Shown: positions 11,201 through 22,826, counted from the first letter of the stretch. The stretch: 64,000 bases of DNA from Paralichthys olivaceus (GCF_024713975.1 NC_091099.1:14303501-14367500), one strand, 5' to 3'. Notes: generated by a model not told the origin, from the sequence alone. A program made the numbers and translations.

Positions 11201-14200
11201 ACTGTAAAGAGGTGAGGATGATTCATATAACATGTCAACACGTCCTGAGTTTACCTTTGTATTCTACCTGTGCTAAATCTGTGGCCGCACATAAACATTC
11301 TACTTCTCTTTCCTTATCAGTTCTGGCTTCCAGACACATTTGGCTACTCTGCCCAGCTTCCTCAAATTATGCAGGGTTTTGGCATTACCAACTTTTTGAC
11401 ACAGAAGCTGAGCTGGAACCTGGTCAACACTTTTCCTGTAAGTACTGTAGATACCACACACTTGAATTTAAAGGGAAAAATAGTTCCTAAATTTACATTT
11501 CCACAGCACAACACATTTTTCTGGGAGGGTCTCGATGGGTCCAAGGTTTTAACGCACTTCCCTCCAGGAAATTCCTACGAAATGAAGGGCAAGATCCAAG
11601 ATGTGAGTCTAGTTTCTTGGAAACATAACAGCGTGATGGTTTAGTCTCTGAAGAAATGTTTACAATTCTCGCAAACCCTGTTTTTATTCTCCTCCCACAG
11701 CTTGTGAAAACAGTAGAGAATAACAAAGACAAAGGCAGAGCCAACCACAGTGCCGTGCTGTTCGGTTTTGGTGATGGCGGGGGTGGTCCAACACAGCTCA
11801 TGCTGGACAGACTGAGCCGGGTCCGGGACACTGACGGGCTTCCCAAGTCAGTTAGACTTCTCACTATGAGAGACTTGATTTATTTGTGACACAATATCAA
11901 CATCGATCTGCATTCACCCCATAATGTTCGATACTTTCTTAAGTTGGTAAAATTCTTATTCAAGAGCTGCACGAGATTCATTCAACCTCTTTCTCTTCCT
12001 CTGTCTTTACCTCGCAAGCTCATGCTGAACACACAGAAACACAGAAACATTGTCGTTGCTGCATTTGTAAACTCAGCCTGGGTCAAAACAACATCATTTT
12101 GTCTTCAGGAACAGAAATAACGTACTTGATTATTTGCATAAACAGCAGGGAAGTCAGATCTGATCACAGGTTGACACAGGAGATGCATTCAGGACCCATT
12201 TTATTGTCAGGTGTGAACACAGAAACCTAAAACTTTCCACTTGTGATAGTATCTCTCAGAAGGGATGTTAATACAAGGTCTGAATGGGACCATACACTCA
12301 ACACTCGTCAGCAACAATGACCTCGGTCAATCTGAGCTTGAAACACTCCACAGGAATGATGGGTCTATGATTTTTTTAAACTTTGCCCGGGCTGTGGGAT
12401 TTCAAACGGGTGTGTCAGACCACTCAAAGCTGTAAAAGGATATGAGTGATGAGAAATGATGTCATACCAAACAGTCAGAGAGGACATTGCTCACTTTTAA
12501 CTCCTGTTTGGTTCCCAGAGTTCAGACGTCTTCTCCCAACAAGCTATTCTCTCAGCTTCGCAGTGACTCAGCTCTGCTGTGTACGTGGAGCGGTGAGCTC
12601 TTCCTGGAGCTGCACAACGGCACATACACCACAGAGGCGAAGGTAGATTTAACATCTGGTCACAGTTCTTATTTTAGAATTAAAATCGTACTTGCATAAC
12701 AAAAACTAAAAGGCTCTCTCTGAGAAAAAGGACAAATGTAAGAATGGTAAATAGACTGTATTTATAGAGCAGCTTTCTGGTCTTGATGACCACTCAAAGC
12801 GCCTCACAGTACAGTTTTGCCATTTACACATTAATACAGTGCATCTTTGTGCAGCACTCTCTCCTTCACACATTGCTCACAGTTGTCAGGGGCAATTCGG
12901 GGTTGTGTATCCGGCCCAAGAACATTTTGGTACACGGAGAGAAGGATACTCCCGGGCCTCTGGTTAATGGATTACCCGTTCTACCCCCTGAGCCACAGCC
13001 ACCCCCAGAAGAAAAAATTGAATAAACAAAATAATAAGAGTAGTGCATAATAACACTATAAAATGCATTTACACATACGAACACACATTTTTGAGATTAA
13101 AATGCATTATGTTGGAATCTGGATTTAAATATTTTAAGCATATTTTTAAATATTAATAATAAATATATGCAACAAGATATATATAGTCCACGATTAGGTC
13201 GAATTGCCTCTAGTACTGTACAAAGTAAGTTTATGACAAAACACAAAAATGTAAATAATGATAAAAAGGAGGATCATTCTTGCAATGTCACGCAGGAAAT
13301 AGAGATGAAGTGTAAAGCTGAATGAAAAGATAAAAATGCTGCAGTTATGCATTGCAACAATACCAAATGTTTGTTATGTATAAAGTGCAGATGTCTTTAT
13401 GCTTTGTGTTTTTGCTTCCAGATTAAACGAGGGAACCGTCAATGTGAGACCCTCCTTCATGATGTGGAGGTAGCCAGCTGCTTGGCTCTGTGTCGGGACC
13501 CGACATTTAAGTATCCGGTGGAAAAGCTGCAGAAGCTGTGGAGGTGCAGACACGTTAAAGTTTCATGATGTGGATTAACCTGCTGTCTCTGTTGCAGTAT
13601 TTAAAATAGCTTCATCGATCGATTTTCTTCCAGGCTGCTTCTTCTAAACCAGTTCCATGACGTGATCCCTGGCAGCTGTATAGAGATGGTTGTGGAGGAT
13701 GCACTCAGGTATTATGAAGGTACAGTTTCATCACAGCGGCTGTCCATTACAACCAGAGCCACATGGTGTGTATAGTTTCATGTCATGTTTCCGTGGGCAC
13801 TGCGTATAGAATAGCTGTATGAATGAGTGTGTGGATGGGACTTGCACTGGTGAGACTGGAAAAGCTCTATATACAGTAAATACAACATATTTACCATTTT
13901 CTCTATATCCTTGTGGAAAGCCCTATACATATGCATATACATATGTAGTTTTCCAAATTTAAAAGTACGTCACAATGTGTTTTAGATATCCGCAGTGATT
14001 GTACTGCACTGCTGCGTGATGCGTGTGGAGCTCTGGCATCAAAAGGAAAGGGTGCAGGTGTTTTCAACTCTCTGTCGTGGGAGCGTCATGAGGTCATCCA
14101 GACTCAGGATGGGGCTGGTGAACCTGATCTTGGTATGTTTGATTTTTTAGAGTGTTTACAGTGTGTTGTTGCATTTATATTGTGACTGCAGCTTCATGTC

Positions 14201-16465
14201 TGTGTCTGTGTCGCTGCAGCTCTGGTGAGAGTTCCCAGTGTGGGTTTAGCTCCCGTCACAAACACAGAGCCTGTGTCTCCAGTGTCTGTCACTGTTCAGG
14301 TGTGTGAAGTACAGAGAGCATTTCAGTGATGTAGCTGTGTTGTAATGTAACTTAAATAACTGAGCTGCTGTGTAACATCGCAGGCCAACGGAGCTGTCAC
14401 CATGGAGAATGGGATCTTGCAGACTGTCGTAAACAAAGACGGCACTCTGGCATCGCTGTACTTGATCAATGCAAACAGGTACTGTAAAACCACATGAAAC
14501 ATCTGTATCTACGACAACATTAAGATGAACATATTAACATCTGTCTCACGCTGTTGGTTTCAGAGAAGCCATCTCTGACAGCTGTCATGGGAACCAGTTT
14601 GTCATGTTCGATGACGTCCCGCTCTACTGGGATGCTTGGGATGTAATGGACTACCATCTTCAGACAAGGTGTCACTCTCATCCATCTGACGCCACCTTAA
14701 GACACATCAGTGTATTTGCAGGTGTTATAGATTTGTCAACTCTGACTTTATAGGAAGCCGGTGTTGGAGGTGGTGCAGCCCGTTCATGTGACGTCCTCAG
14801 GTGGACTGCGGGGCAGCCTCAGCTTCTCCCTCAGGATCAGTGACAAAAGCACCATCACGCAGACGATCGTCATGGACGCCATGTGTCCTTACATCAAATT
14901 CAGCACAGAGGTTTTACAACATTAACCATATGTGGAGAAATCTGCAGACAAATTCTTCAACACCTTAAAAGAGAAACCCAATGTTGCACTTTCAGGTGAA
15001 GTGGGCCGAGTCACACAAGTTTCTAAAGGTGGAATTCCCAGTGCGAGTGCACAGCCCCAATGCTACCTATGAGATTCAGTTTGGACACCTGCAGAGACCC
15101 ACACACAGAAACACCTCATGGGACTGGGCCAGATTTGAGGTACAGCACTGTGGTGTTAATAAAAGTGTGGAATATTTCAATTCACACTGATCCCTGCAGG
15201 TACCAGATGTTCGTGATGCTAGAATGAAAGTAATGCTGGTATTTTCTTATTCCCATCTTTACTCCCACAGGTTTGTTAATACACCGGCTTCCCGTAGAAG
15301 AAAAAATAACACACCCACATTCTATGAAATCTGAGAACAGATGTTTCACACATGCACAGGAGCAGCGTGAGTGGGGGAGAGCTGAAGGGCAGGAAGTGCC
15401 GTTTTTTGAGTGAAAGCATTAAAAAAATCATTAAGTCCTGCTCCCAAACTGAAAGACCACACTCATGAATAAAGATAGGGGGAAAATTACCCATAATGCT
15501 GCTGCTGAATTGCTTTGCATCGTTTTTACCTATTTTAATCATGGTTTCTTTCCCAGGTGTGGGGTCATAAGTGGGCCGACTTGTCGGAGCACAACTTCGG
15601 TGTTGCGCTGCTGAACGACTGCAAATACGGTTACTCAGTCCATAAGAACACAATGACTCTGTCCCTGTGAGATCATACACAATTCATTTAACTGTACAAT
15701 TCCCTTACACAAAGTTGGAATAACAAGTACATGTAAAAGTTGATGTCTGTGTCTTAGACTGAGAGCACCGAAGGCCCCAGACTCCAACGCTGACATGGGG
15801 ACTCATCATTTCACATATGCAATCATGCCTCACACAGGTCTTACTAGTCTTTTTTGAAAATGAAACATATTTGTTAGAATTTCAAGTGGACAGTGTAATC
15901 GTTTTAACACGTTTGTTACGTGTGTTCAACAGGATCCTTCCAAGGTGCCTCTGTAATCCAGAGTGCGTACAACCTCAATTTCCCTTTGAGGTTAATCCGC
16001 TGCATCCCCAACTCTGCACCCTGGAGTGCTTTCTCTGTCAGCGCTGAAGCCGTCATCCTGGAAACCGTTAAACAGGTATCCAATTAAAGCCAAGCTCGAC
16101 CCGGTGTGACATCCACTAAGCCCACTTCATGTTGTTTACTCTATTTACTATAACAGGCTGAGGACCGGAAGGAGGCATTCATTGTCCGACTCTATGAGTC
16201 ACATGGAAGCAGCGTGACGGCAACATTCCGCACCACTCTTCCAGTTAGGGAAGCCTGGCAGTAAGTGTAATTATTTCTAGTGATACATACTGTCTGGATT
16301 CTTTTTATGTTATATTGTCTGCTGAGAACAAAACCTTTTCTTCCTCCTTCCAGTTGTGACCTCATGGAGAGACAGGACTCCACCCAGCCAGCGCCCATGA
16401 CTTCCGGTGGAATCACGCTGAACTTCAGCCCCTTTCAAATTATGTCACTTCTCCTTATCCTGTGA
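8250..16465 (+). CDS. man2c1: Alpha-mannosidase class 2C member 1 (cytosolic, GH38)
   Basis: Cytosolic metal-dependent alpha-mannosidase that trims free oligomannose glycans released during glycoprotein quality control. Coding exons: 8250-8350, 8998-9123, 9210-9333, 9446-9516, 9614-9791, 9892-10081, 10701-10807, 10906-11016, 11119-11211, 11321-11437, 11507-11602, 11701-11846, 12519-12642, 13422-13543, 13634-13719, 13986-14132, 14220-14299, 14384-14478, 14564-14668, 14754-14910, 14996-15139, 15557-15666, 15758-15837, 15933-16075, 16157-16260, 16354-16465. They join to 1022 codons; human is about 1040. No signal peptide, as expected for a cytosolic enzyme. GH38 hallmarks are present: GHCHIDSAWLWP with metal ligands His260/Asp262, the nucleophile Asp372 in [10 protein letters not shown], and His577 in [10 protein letters not shown]. 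The C-terminus ends [13 protein letters not shown] like the mammalian protein. The start is the first ATG of exon 1, and the sequence after it ([15 protein letters not shown]) matches the human N-terminus. All introns are short. Confidence 0.97.
10099..10420 (+). repeat. Interspersed repeat family B, copy 1 (man2c1 intron 6)
   Basis: A degenerate copy of a roughly 350-base teleost repeat. Landmarks in order: a TTTGTCTGTCTGTT start, GGATTACGCAAAAA-like, GTGGAAGGATG, GGGGGCAGATCC, GGACTGATATTTATGAG, and an end like GAGGGACATTCTAG. It shares these with other copies in this window at 16512, 18551, 20597, 46602 and 56804, all on the same strand. It accounts for most of the otherwise long intron 6. 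It contains an A14 run near 10361. Confidence 0.7.
12746..13003 (+). repeat. Interspersed repeat family A, copy 1 (man2c1 intron 13)
   Basis: About 258 bases starting GGTAAATAGACTGTATTTAT and ending near CTGAGCCACAGCC. A second copy with the same order of blocks (CTTGATGACC, CAAAGC, TTCACACA, GTGCATCTTTG, GCAGCAC, TGAGCCACAGCC) lies at 34911-35163 in the same orientation. This is a common teleost short interspersed element; I cannot assign its class from sequence alone. Confidence 0.8.
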
Positions 16466-16511
16466 TTATTAATCCTCGGGATGATCACATTTGAAATACT
16501 GAGGTTATGTT

Positions 16512-16690
16512 TTCATCTGTTTGTTAACAAGATTCAACAAATTCAAGACGGATTTCCACAAAACTTGAAAGGATACAATGTGGGTCAGGGAGGAACCCAT
16601 TAAAGATCAAGGAATTGTTATTGGGTGATTTTGAGGTTTTTCTGGGGAACAATTCATAGATCTTGATGATAAGTGCCATCCAAGTTAAAT
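16512..16690 (+). repeat. Repeat family B, copy 2 (between man2c1 and neil1)
   Basis: Partial, decayed copy with TTTGTT, GACGGATTTCCACAAAACTTG, GTCAGGGAGGAACCCATTAAAG and a later CATAGATCTTGATGA block. It fills most of the gap after the man2c1 stop and supplies the ATTAAA at 16599-16604, which could act as a weak man2c1 polyadenylation signal. Confidence 0.65.
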
Positions 16691-16833
16691 GCACGTTTGA
16701 TTAAGAAAAATGTAATTGGTCAAAAATCAACAATTTAGAATCTGTTGCTGAATGCAGCGCATATATTTGAGGTACTCATTGGCATTACTTTACTTCAAAG
16801 CAAACACTTGCAGAACTTTTGTAGAAACATGGT

Positions 16834-16839
16834 TTTATT
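16834..16839 (-). terminator. neil1 polyadenylation signal
   Basis: AATAAA on the - strand (TTTATT on +), about 39 bases past the neil1 stop codon. This would give a very short 3' UTR. It is the nearest canonical signal. Confidence 0.55.
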
Positions 16840-16854
16840 AAAAGCAAAAAAACA

Positions 16855-16860
16855 ATAAAA
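16855..16860 (+). terminator. man2c1 polyadenylation signal
   Basis: The only canonical AATAAA on the + strand between the man2c1 stop (16465) and neil1. Cleavage 10-30 bases after it would fall at or just inside the neil1 stop codon, so the two convergent mRNAs would overlap at their 3' ends. Confidence 0.5.
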
Positions 16861-16877
16861 ATCCCAGCTGCGTCCAG

Positions 16878-19800
16878 TCATCTTCTTTTTTCGCTGTTCT
16901 GTCTGGTAACTCTGCTGCTCCGCCTCTGCGAGCCTGCAACAAGGACTTTTTTGTTAACATTCAAAAATGACAGTAGAAAAAAAACTTCTTTCGGTCTGAG
17001 CGAATATTAAGAACACACCTGCGGTCATCTCTGCAGGACTGCTCGTCCTCCTATGTGCATTTTGTCTCTTTTCACGCTGGGCTGTACTTCCACTCCGTGT
17101 TTTTTCATTCTTTCTTTTCTCCAATCCGGCTTCCCATGGATGTGCATCCTTTTCTTTCTTCACTCTTTTGGTTTCCTGTTTCCCCACTTTTTTCTTTGTT
17201 GTGCTTTCAGAGCCACCCCTGGCCACCTGGTAAAAAAAAACTGGTGGTAAAGAGTTGCATTTGTAGACATGCCAAGAAAAAAGCTCTCTTAATACCTTTT
17301 TCTTTTGTGTGTAATCATGGTCGTCTTCTTTCTTTGTTCTCTTCTTTGCCTTGGGTGACTTTGAATCTACGATAAGCAGAAAAGATGAGGTCAGTTGAGT
17401 CAGATGCTTGGACTGTTCTCGGAGACAAGTGCTCAGTTCTGTGTTTTCACTGTGTTTCATACCTTTAGGAGCCATGGGGCCTGGATCACCCTGGAGATAG
17501 AACATTACAAATTATTATCAGTGATAATAATAAATATAGTTCCAGAAATTAGGGCATAAAATTCTACTCAAACTTACTTTGAACCACATCGTTCTTCCAT
17601 TGTGGTCCCGGATAGATTTCATTCCATCAACGTAGTAACACTGCAGCCATGCCTTAAAGTCAGAGTAGTCCTCCTTCTCAGGATCATAGCCTTTTCCCCC
17701 TAAATCAAAAAACCCGAGTGGGTGTCACAGGAATCAGATCCCTCACATGCAAGGTTTCTACAGTTATTTTTGGTAGTTTTCCTCAGTCTTACTAAGGTTT
17801 AAGGGGACAGGATGTCACACCTTGTCAAGAGGCAAATTGTGATTTGTGGATATGGGCTTTTGAAATAATATTTGATTGATGGACATTCAGTGGAGCAGAC
17901 AGAACAACCCACCTTGGTTCACCACTTCTAGAGGGACTGTATGACACAGTCTGAGCAGGTCTGCCGCCGCCGCCTCCTCCTCCTTCTTCACCACCTTTGT
18001 TTTTGCTGAGCTCTTCTAGAAGAAAAAAGGCGGTGTTTAAAAAAACGTTACATGATAACACTTGAGGTTCTGTTTGGTTGGCTCCCTCACCTTCTCATTT
18101 TTTACACACTCGTCACTTTCGCATGAATCTTCTGACTCGAGGCCTTCCAGTACAGTCCTGGCGGATACAAAGGGCGGAATGTTCAACCTATGAAAGAGAG
18201 AGACTCAACTTAAGACTCATTTCATTGTGAAACAACAAGGCTCCTTTGTGTTCAGTGTCTGAATCATAATGCAGTCCTGCAGGGGGCAAGAAACAGAAGT
18301 GAAAGAAACCATTCATGTATCTGAGAGAAACAGACCTTGAAAGATGTTAGAGCCGGTGTCATGTCGAGGTCATTTTCAACAAAAACAAAACAAATAGCAC
18401 CTGACAGGAACAGAGACCATGTGTTTACCCAGCTCATAAACAAGCAGTAAAGCAAAACCAATCCAAATACTTTTCTTATGACAATGGTCTTTTAGTTTAC
18501 CTTTCGATTTTTTAAGATCCTGTTAATATTGTTTCTCTGTGTGTGTGTTAGTGGAAGGATGTAGTATGGCTCAGGGAAGAACCCCTTCAAATTTGGAGCA
18601 GATCCAAAGGGTTTCCACGTCCTTTAACAATGCATGATAGGTTATGTTTTACAATATTTCATTAAGTTCAATTCTAATCTCAGAGAATAATTAGGTGAAT
18701 TTAAATGTGGTTTCATATGGGGACTGTTTGACCTTGGTGGAGGTGTGTGCTCTCATAAGTGCAATTCCAGCTGCAAACTAGTCCCATGGATATTATTCTT
18801 GTCTCCCTTTAGACAAGCATAAACTATAATACTGATTAGAATTGCACTGAGCCAACTTTTCTCTCTCGAAATACTGATACCAACCAGTGCTCTTTTTTCT
18901 GTACCGATCACTGTGTGGAACTCATTGGTTCTGCGATACCAAAAAAAAGTATTAACTTTAACCATTTGTCAGTACAAATACTGTGTGACAGATATTTTGA
19001 TGCATGATAAATTATGAGTCTTTAATAACAAAAATGTCACAGAATCACAGGTTCCAGCTTCTCAAAATCAAAGATCTGCTGCTGTTGAGTCTAATGTAAT
19101 TGTAAACAGAATGTTTTGAGGTTTCATCTCAATCGAGAATAGTTTACTTAGACTAAATTGTTATGGAAATGTTTATGGTTTCGGTCTATTTTGTTAAGTT
19201 TGTTTTACTCTGGCTGGCCAACCTAGGCTGAAGGTACCTAGCCTTAAATCTGATTCAGCAAATACTCCTTCATGCTGCAGTATGCATGGGACCTAAGCTT
19301 GAGTCAGGGAATCAGACAGATTACCACTAGATGAAGGTTCGTATCTCTGTGAGAGGAAACTTTTGGAGACAGATGAACAGTACAACAATGTTTTTGCGAA
19401 GCAAGCCAAGGTTGAGATATATTTTTCCGATAGAGAAGCTCCATGTGAAAACTAATGTTGTGGCCACTGTTACTTTTTTCCCATGGACAGCTCCATTTTG
19501 GTAATGGAAACACAACTGTTATCTTTCTGAGCAGCTCGTCAGCCTGCTCTCCCTGATGCATCCGGGATTGAAAATAAAATTCCAGCTTTTTTTTTTTTTA
19601 ATACAGATGTATCCCGTATATCTCTTTACCCCTATTATTCTACTACTTCAATCTCTTTCATTTGGCTGGAATTTTTTTAAACTATGCTTTCTGTTTTGTT
19701 ATTCAGTAGTTGTATCTGTGCATCAATAATACAGAACTGAATAAAATGACGTGTGTGTGGTTCTGGAGGTTTTACATGTTTACTACCTGAAAAGGATTTC

Positions 19801-20439
19801 GGCCCTCAGATAGTTCCCGATGCCGTTGAAGAACTTCTGATTGAGCAGGACTTCACAGATGGGCCTATCGAAGGCCCGGTCAGAAAGATGTGACACAACA
19901 TTCTCCCTGCAGAGAGATTAACTTGTCAGTGACACAGTGATATTTTGACTGAACTGAGGACATGTGACACTCAGGAAGACCAACCTGAAGCTTTTGTACT
20001 CAAACATGATGCATGGCCCTCTGTCAGGCTGCCAGGTCCCATGGGGCTGCCAGCTGCCGAACCTGCGTGTGTCCACAAAGCTCAGCACTCTGCACGGTTT
20101 CTCTTTGGAATAAAAACGCAAGTGAGAGTGTTTGGGTATCTCATCCTCTGTGGTGAAACGGAAATAGCCAGACATCCCAAAGCGAAAGACAATGTCCATG
20201 GGCTGGTCGGCGTGTCCTGTCTTCGCTCTCTGTTTGGGATTGTCGCCCTTTATGGGCGTCAGAGTGAGCTTCACTTCCTTCCCTCTGGAAGCAGCTGTGA
20301 TGCGGTAGGCCTCACAGGTGAAGGGCACCTCAGGGCTCTTGCTGACTTCAGATTTTCTAACTGCTCCAGTAAACACCAGCCCATCACACATTCTGTTCAC
20401 GTAGAGGCTAGCGAGGTGGAGCTCCGGTCCCTCAGGCAT
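16878..20439 (-). CDS. neil1: Endonuclease VIII-like 1 DNA glycosylase/AP lyase
   Basis: Nuclear base-excision repair enzyme that removes oxidised pyrimidines and ring-opened purines and cuts by beta,delta-elimination. Coding exons in transcript order: 20439-19985, 19906-19787, 18187-18091, 18015-17913, 17699-17578, 17490-17463, 17366-17296, 17226-17019, 16933-16878; 419 codons plus stop (human 390). The start MPEGPEL gives the catalytic Pro2 and Glu3. Lys54 is present in SRGKEVKL, and RTMW corresponds to the zincless-finger arginine (human Arg277). Compared with human, the segment after IPPFVSARTVLEGL holds a longer acidic/lysine-rich linker that includes a run of four alanines. The C-terminal 130 residues are lysine-rich and disordered-looking. 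An acceptor cag at 20459-20461 shows that a 5' UTR intron precedes the start exon, so the upstream in-frame ATG at 20469 is intronic. Lys261 (AAA, 17694-17692) aligns with the edited lysine of mammalian NEIL1. Confidence 0.96.
18551..18770 (+). repeat. Repeat family B, copy 3 (neil1 intron 2)
   Basis: Truncated copy. Landmarks are GTGGAAGGATG, CTCAGGGAAGAACCCCTTCAAATTTGG, GCAGATCC, GTGGTTTCATATGGGGACTG, GGTGGAGGTGTGTGCTCTC and a terminal ATTCCAG. The rest of intron 2 (18771-19786) shows nothing I can name. Confidence 0.65.
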
Positions 20440-20596
20440 TTTGTTGGAACTGATGAAGCTGTGGAGCAAGTGTCAGAGTGAAAAATAAGTCCCAAACGAT
20501 CACATCCTGAGACGTATCTTTTAACAACCTACGGACATCTTACATGTTCACATGATGGATATTTAGGTGGATTTGTTTACCTCTGCCTGAGAGCTT

Positions 20597-20952
20597 GTTT
20601 TTGTTTGTTTATTTAGCAGGTTTACACAAACACTACTCAACCGGTGGAGGGGTGTGGCATGACGGGCATGACCCAAGGGAGAACTTATGCAATTAGGCTG
20701 TGGGACTTCAGGGGGCGGATCCTTTTAATTTGTTTACGCATTCTTTAGAATTCTGAGATTTGTCAACATTCTCTTTGATTACTGTGGGAGTAAGTAAGGA
20801 ATCTTAATTAAAAACCAGACATGTTTAGGGGACTGATATTTATAAGTGTGTGTGATTTGGTGCAGATCTACAGAAGAATCTACATGATGTGGTTTGATAA
20901 AGAGACTGTTGAGCCTTGGGGGGAGGTGTGACTCTACTGAGAGCCATTCTAG
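20597..20952 (+). repeat. Repeat family B, copy 4 (neil1 5' intron/flank)
   Basis: Near full-length copy from TTTGTTTGTTTATTTAGCAGG to GAGAGCCATTCTAG, including GGGGGCGGATCC and GGGGACTGATATTTATAAGTG. It lies upstream of the neil1 start codon, in the presumed 5' UTR intron. Confidence 0.75.
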
Positions 20953-21524
20953 TTCTTCTTCTTGTATACCAACAGCGTAATATAGGAGCAAACTTCAATG
21001 TTTCCCTGCAGAATTATTTTCCTTGATGTGTGGAAGTGGCTTTAAAACAACAGACAAACAATCTCAATGATGAATAAAATCAAAAGTGAAAACGCATCCA
21101 GGCTGAGACAGAAAACTCTTTCATTGCTGGACTGCACGACGCGTTCAGTGCATCAGCTGACCAACACAAACACCATGTGTGCACGTGGTCGATCATTTTG
21201 ACTTAGTCAGCAAATACACATCATTGCTCGTGTTACAATGAAAGAGAACCGGTCAACATAACAAACATTTAAAAGCAGGCTGTTCCCTGAGTTGAAAGGT
21301 CGTAGGTTCAAACAACATACCCAGACCAGGAAATAGACCCCGCCGATGATTCCAGATGTGTGAAGCAGGACGTGTGATGAGCCTATCCTGCAGAAACGAC
21401 CCTGTCCCTGCACCGTGCACCGGGACATGTGCAGGGATGTTACTCAACAACACGTTTCGCTTCATGCTCGTTACCAAACACGTTGTGTAACTTCACCGCC
21501 AGAGATCTTTTCGTCCACTGCAAA

Positions 21525-21534
21525 TATCGCGAGA
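21525..21534 (-). promoter_or_regulatory. Candidate neil1 core promoter motif (TCTCGCGAGA-like)
   Basis: TATCGCGAGA matches the palindromic housekeeping promoter motif TCTCGCGAGA at 9 of 10 bases. It lies about 1.1 kb before the neil1 start codon, where an untranslated first exon is expected. Tentative. Confidence 0.3.
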
Positions 21535-21690
21535 TCTCCGGGCTTCTAGTGCTCTTGTTCCTTAACTCAGTTGAAGTGATTCAAATGGAAGTTTGTGTCG
21601 TGATCTGCAGCAACTCATGAAAACGGTTTTTTTTGTAGTTCGATGCAATGTAGGCTGGAGCAAGAATACAAATATTTCCATGTTTTACAT

Positions 21691-21696
21691 TTTATT
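21691..21696 (-). terminator. Possible commd4 polyadenylation signal
   Basis: AATAAA on the - strand, 1.13 kb after the commd4 stop. If it is used, the 842-base element at 21867-22708 lies inside the commd4 3' UTR. Confidence 0.35.
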
Positions 21697-21866
21697 TCTG
21701 ATCAAATCAAGGTAACATACAAATCATCAACATGATTCAAATAACAATTATTTAGCAATATTTTATAAATGGTCCGTTTTGTTCAGAAACATTCTCAGCA
21801 GTTATTCACGTGGTAATAAAATACATCAAAATATCAATCCGTCTAAATGAGGAATGGGCCTCTGAC

Positions 21867-22708
21867 TTAAAAGGTAGGGTTGGTATTTTGTTTCTGAAAC
21901 ACTTTTTATCTTAATCCTCTTCACATCCCTATAGCCATAAAATATAGCCTTAGCCAGTACCGATAGCCATACTGTCAGACATGCACTGAACTCTGGAGAA
22001 TATCCTCATTTTCTCCAGAAGCGCTGTAAGTAAGAACGCAAATGTCCAAGTGAGGCTCCAGACTTCTCCGGCCAGCCCCCTAGCAGAAAAAACTGGGTGA
22101 TGTCCAAATGAGCCTGAGTGAATACAGTAGGAGGTCTACAGGATTTACAGCGACGAGCAACACAAAAATGAAACTAAAAACAAAGTTGTGCCATACACCT
22201 GGAAGACACCAACGATGATGTTGATGTGCCAACGTTAGTGTCAATGTAAACAAAAACACATGATCTCCATAGCAGAATCAATACTGCTGCCACATCCCTC
22301 GTCTGAATGCTCCGCAGATTACTATGTTGTTGTGAACGTGTCTGTGCAGAGAATCTCCTGCTTCACTGTTCGGCAAACTCGGCCAGTTCTCCAGACATTC
22401 TCCAGAGTTCAAGTCTGAAGATGGCTTAACTGACCTGCCTATCTGCAAGCACCCTGCCCGTGCTCTCGCTGCACATGACCAGAGTCTTCAGCCCGGGGAG
22501 ACATGCACCCCCGAAGCAGAGAATAAACCCAGAAGTTAGCAAGCGAGCCACGCACAAGTCGACTTCTAGTAGTTGTCAGGCAGTGTTCATCTGTTTTGGG
22601 GGTCTAGCTTTGATGATAGGGCTGATGGGATAGAGTGGGATGTATCGGTTGCATTTTTTCAAAGTGAAGTCTTGCTAGCTTTTCCTGCATTACCAACCTT
22701 AGCTTTAA
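21867..22708. mobile_element. Non-autonomous DNA element with TTAA-flanked terminal inverted repeats
   Basis: The left end reads TTAAAAGGTAGGGTTGGTA. The right end, reverse-complemented, reads TTAAAGCTAAGGTTGGTAA. These form imperfect terminal inverted repeats of about 18 bases over an 842-base interval, and TTAA sits at both outer edges, as in piggyBac-type insertions. There is no transposase frame inside. The 3' inner part (GACTTCACTTTG and its surroundings) resembles a widespread teleost repeat. Confidence 0.65.
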
Positions 22709-22826
22709 CCTTATATATAACTATATTCATACAAAAACAAATATGCTGTACAAGATCTACGTGTGGCACTTCTGGCATTCTATCAGCACCAATTATGTCC
22801 AGCTCTTCAGATATTGAGGTTAGACT

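Noticed and set aside
15140-15556. Long man2c1 intron 21 as a hidden exon
   Set aside because: The frames here are antisense or lack phase with neighbours, and the protein is continuous with human MAN2C1 without it.
17053-17375. Open frames on the + strand over the neil1 3' exons
   Set aside because: They are the reverse complement of lysine-rich neil1 coding exons with matching splice sites; the antisense frames have no family resemblance.
20467-20469. Upstream in-frame ATG for neil1 (10 extra residues)
   Set aside because: It lies left of an acceptor site (cag at 20461-20459 on the - strand), and the mature enzyme needs proline directly after the initiator Met, which only the ATG at 20439 provides.
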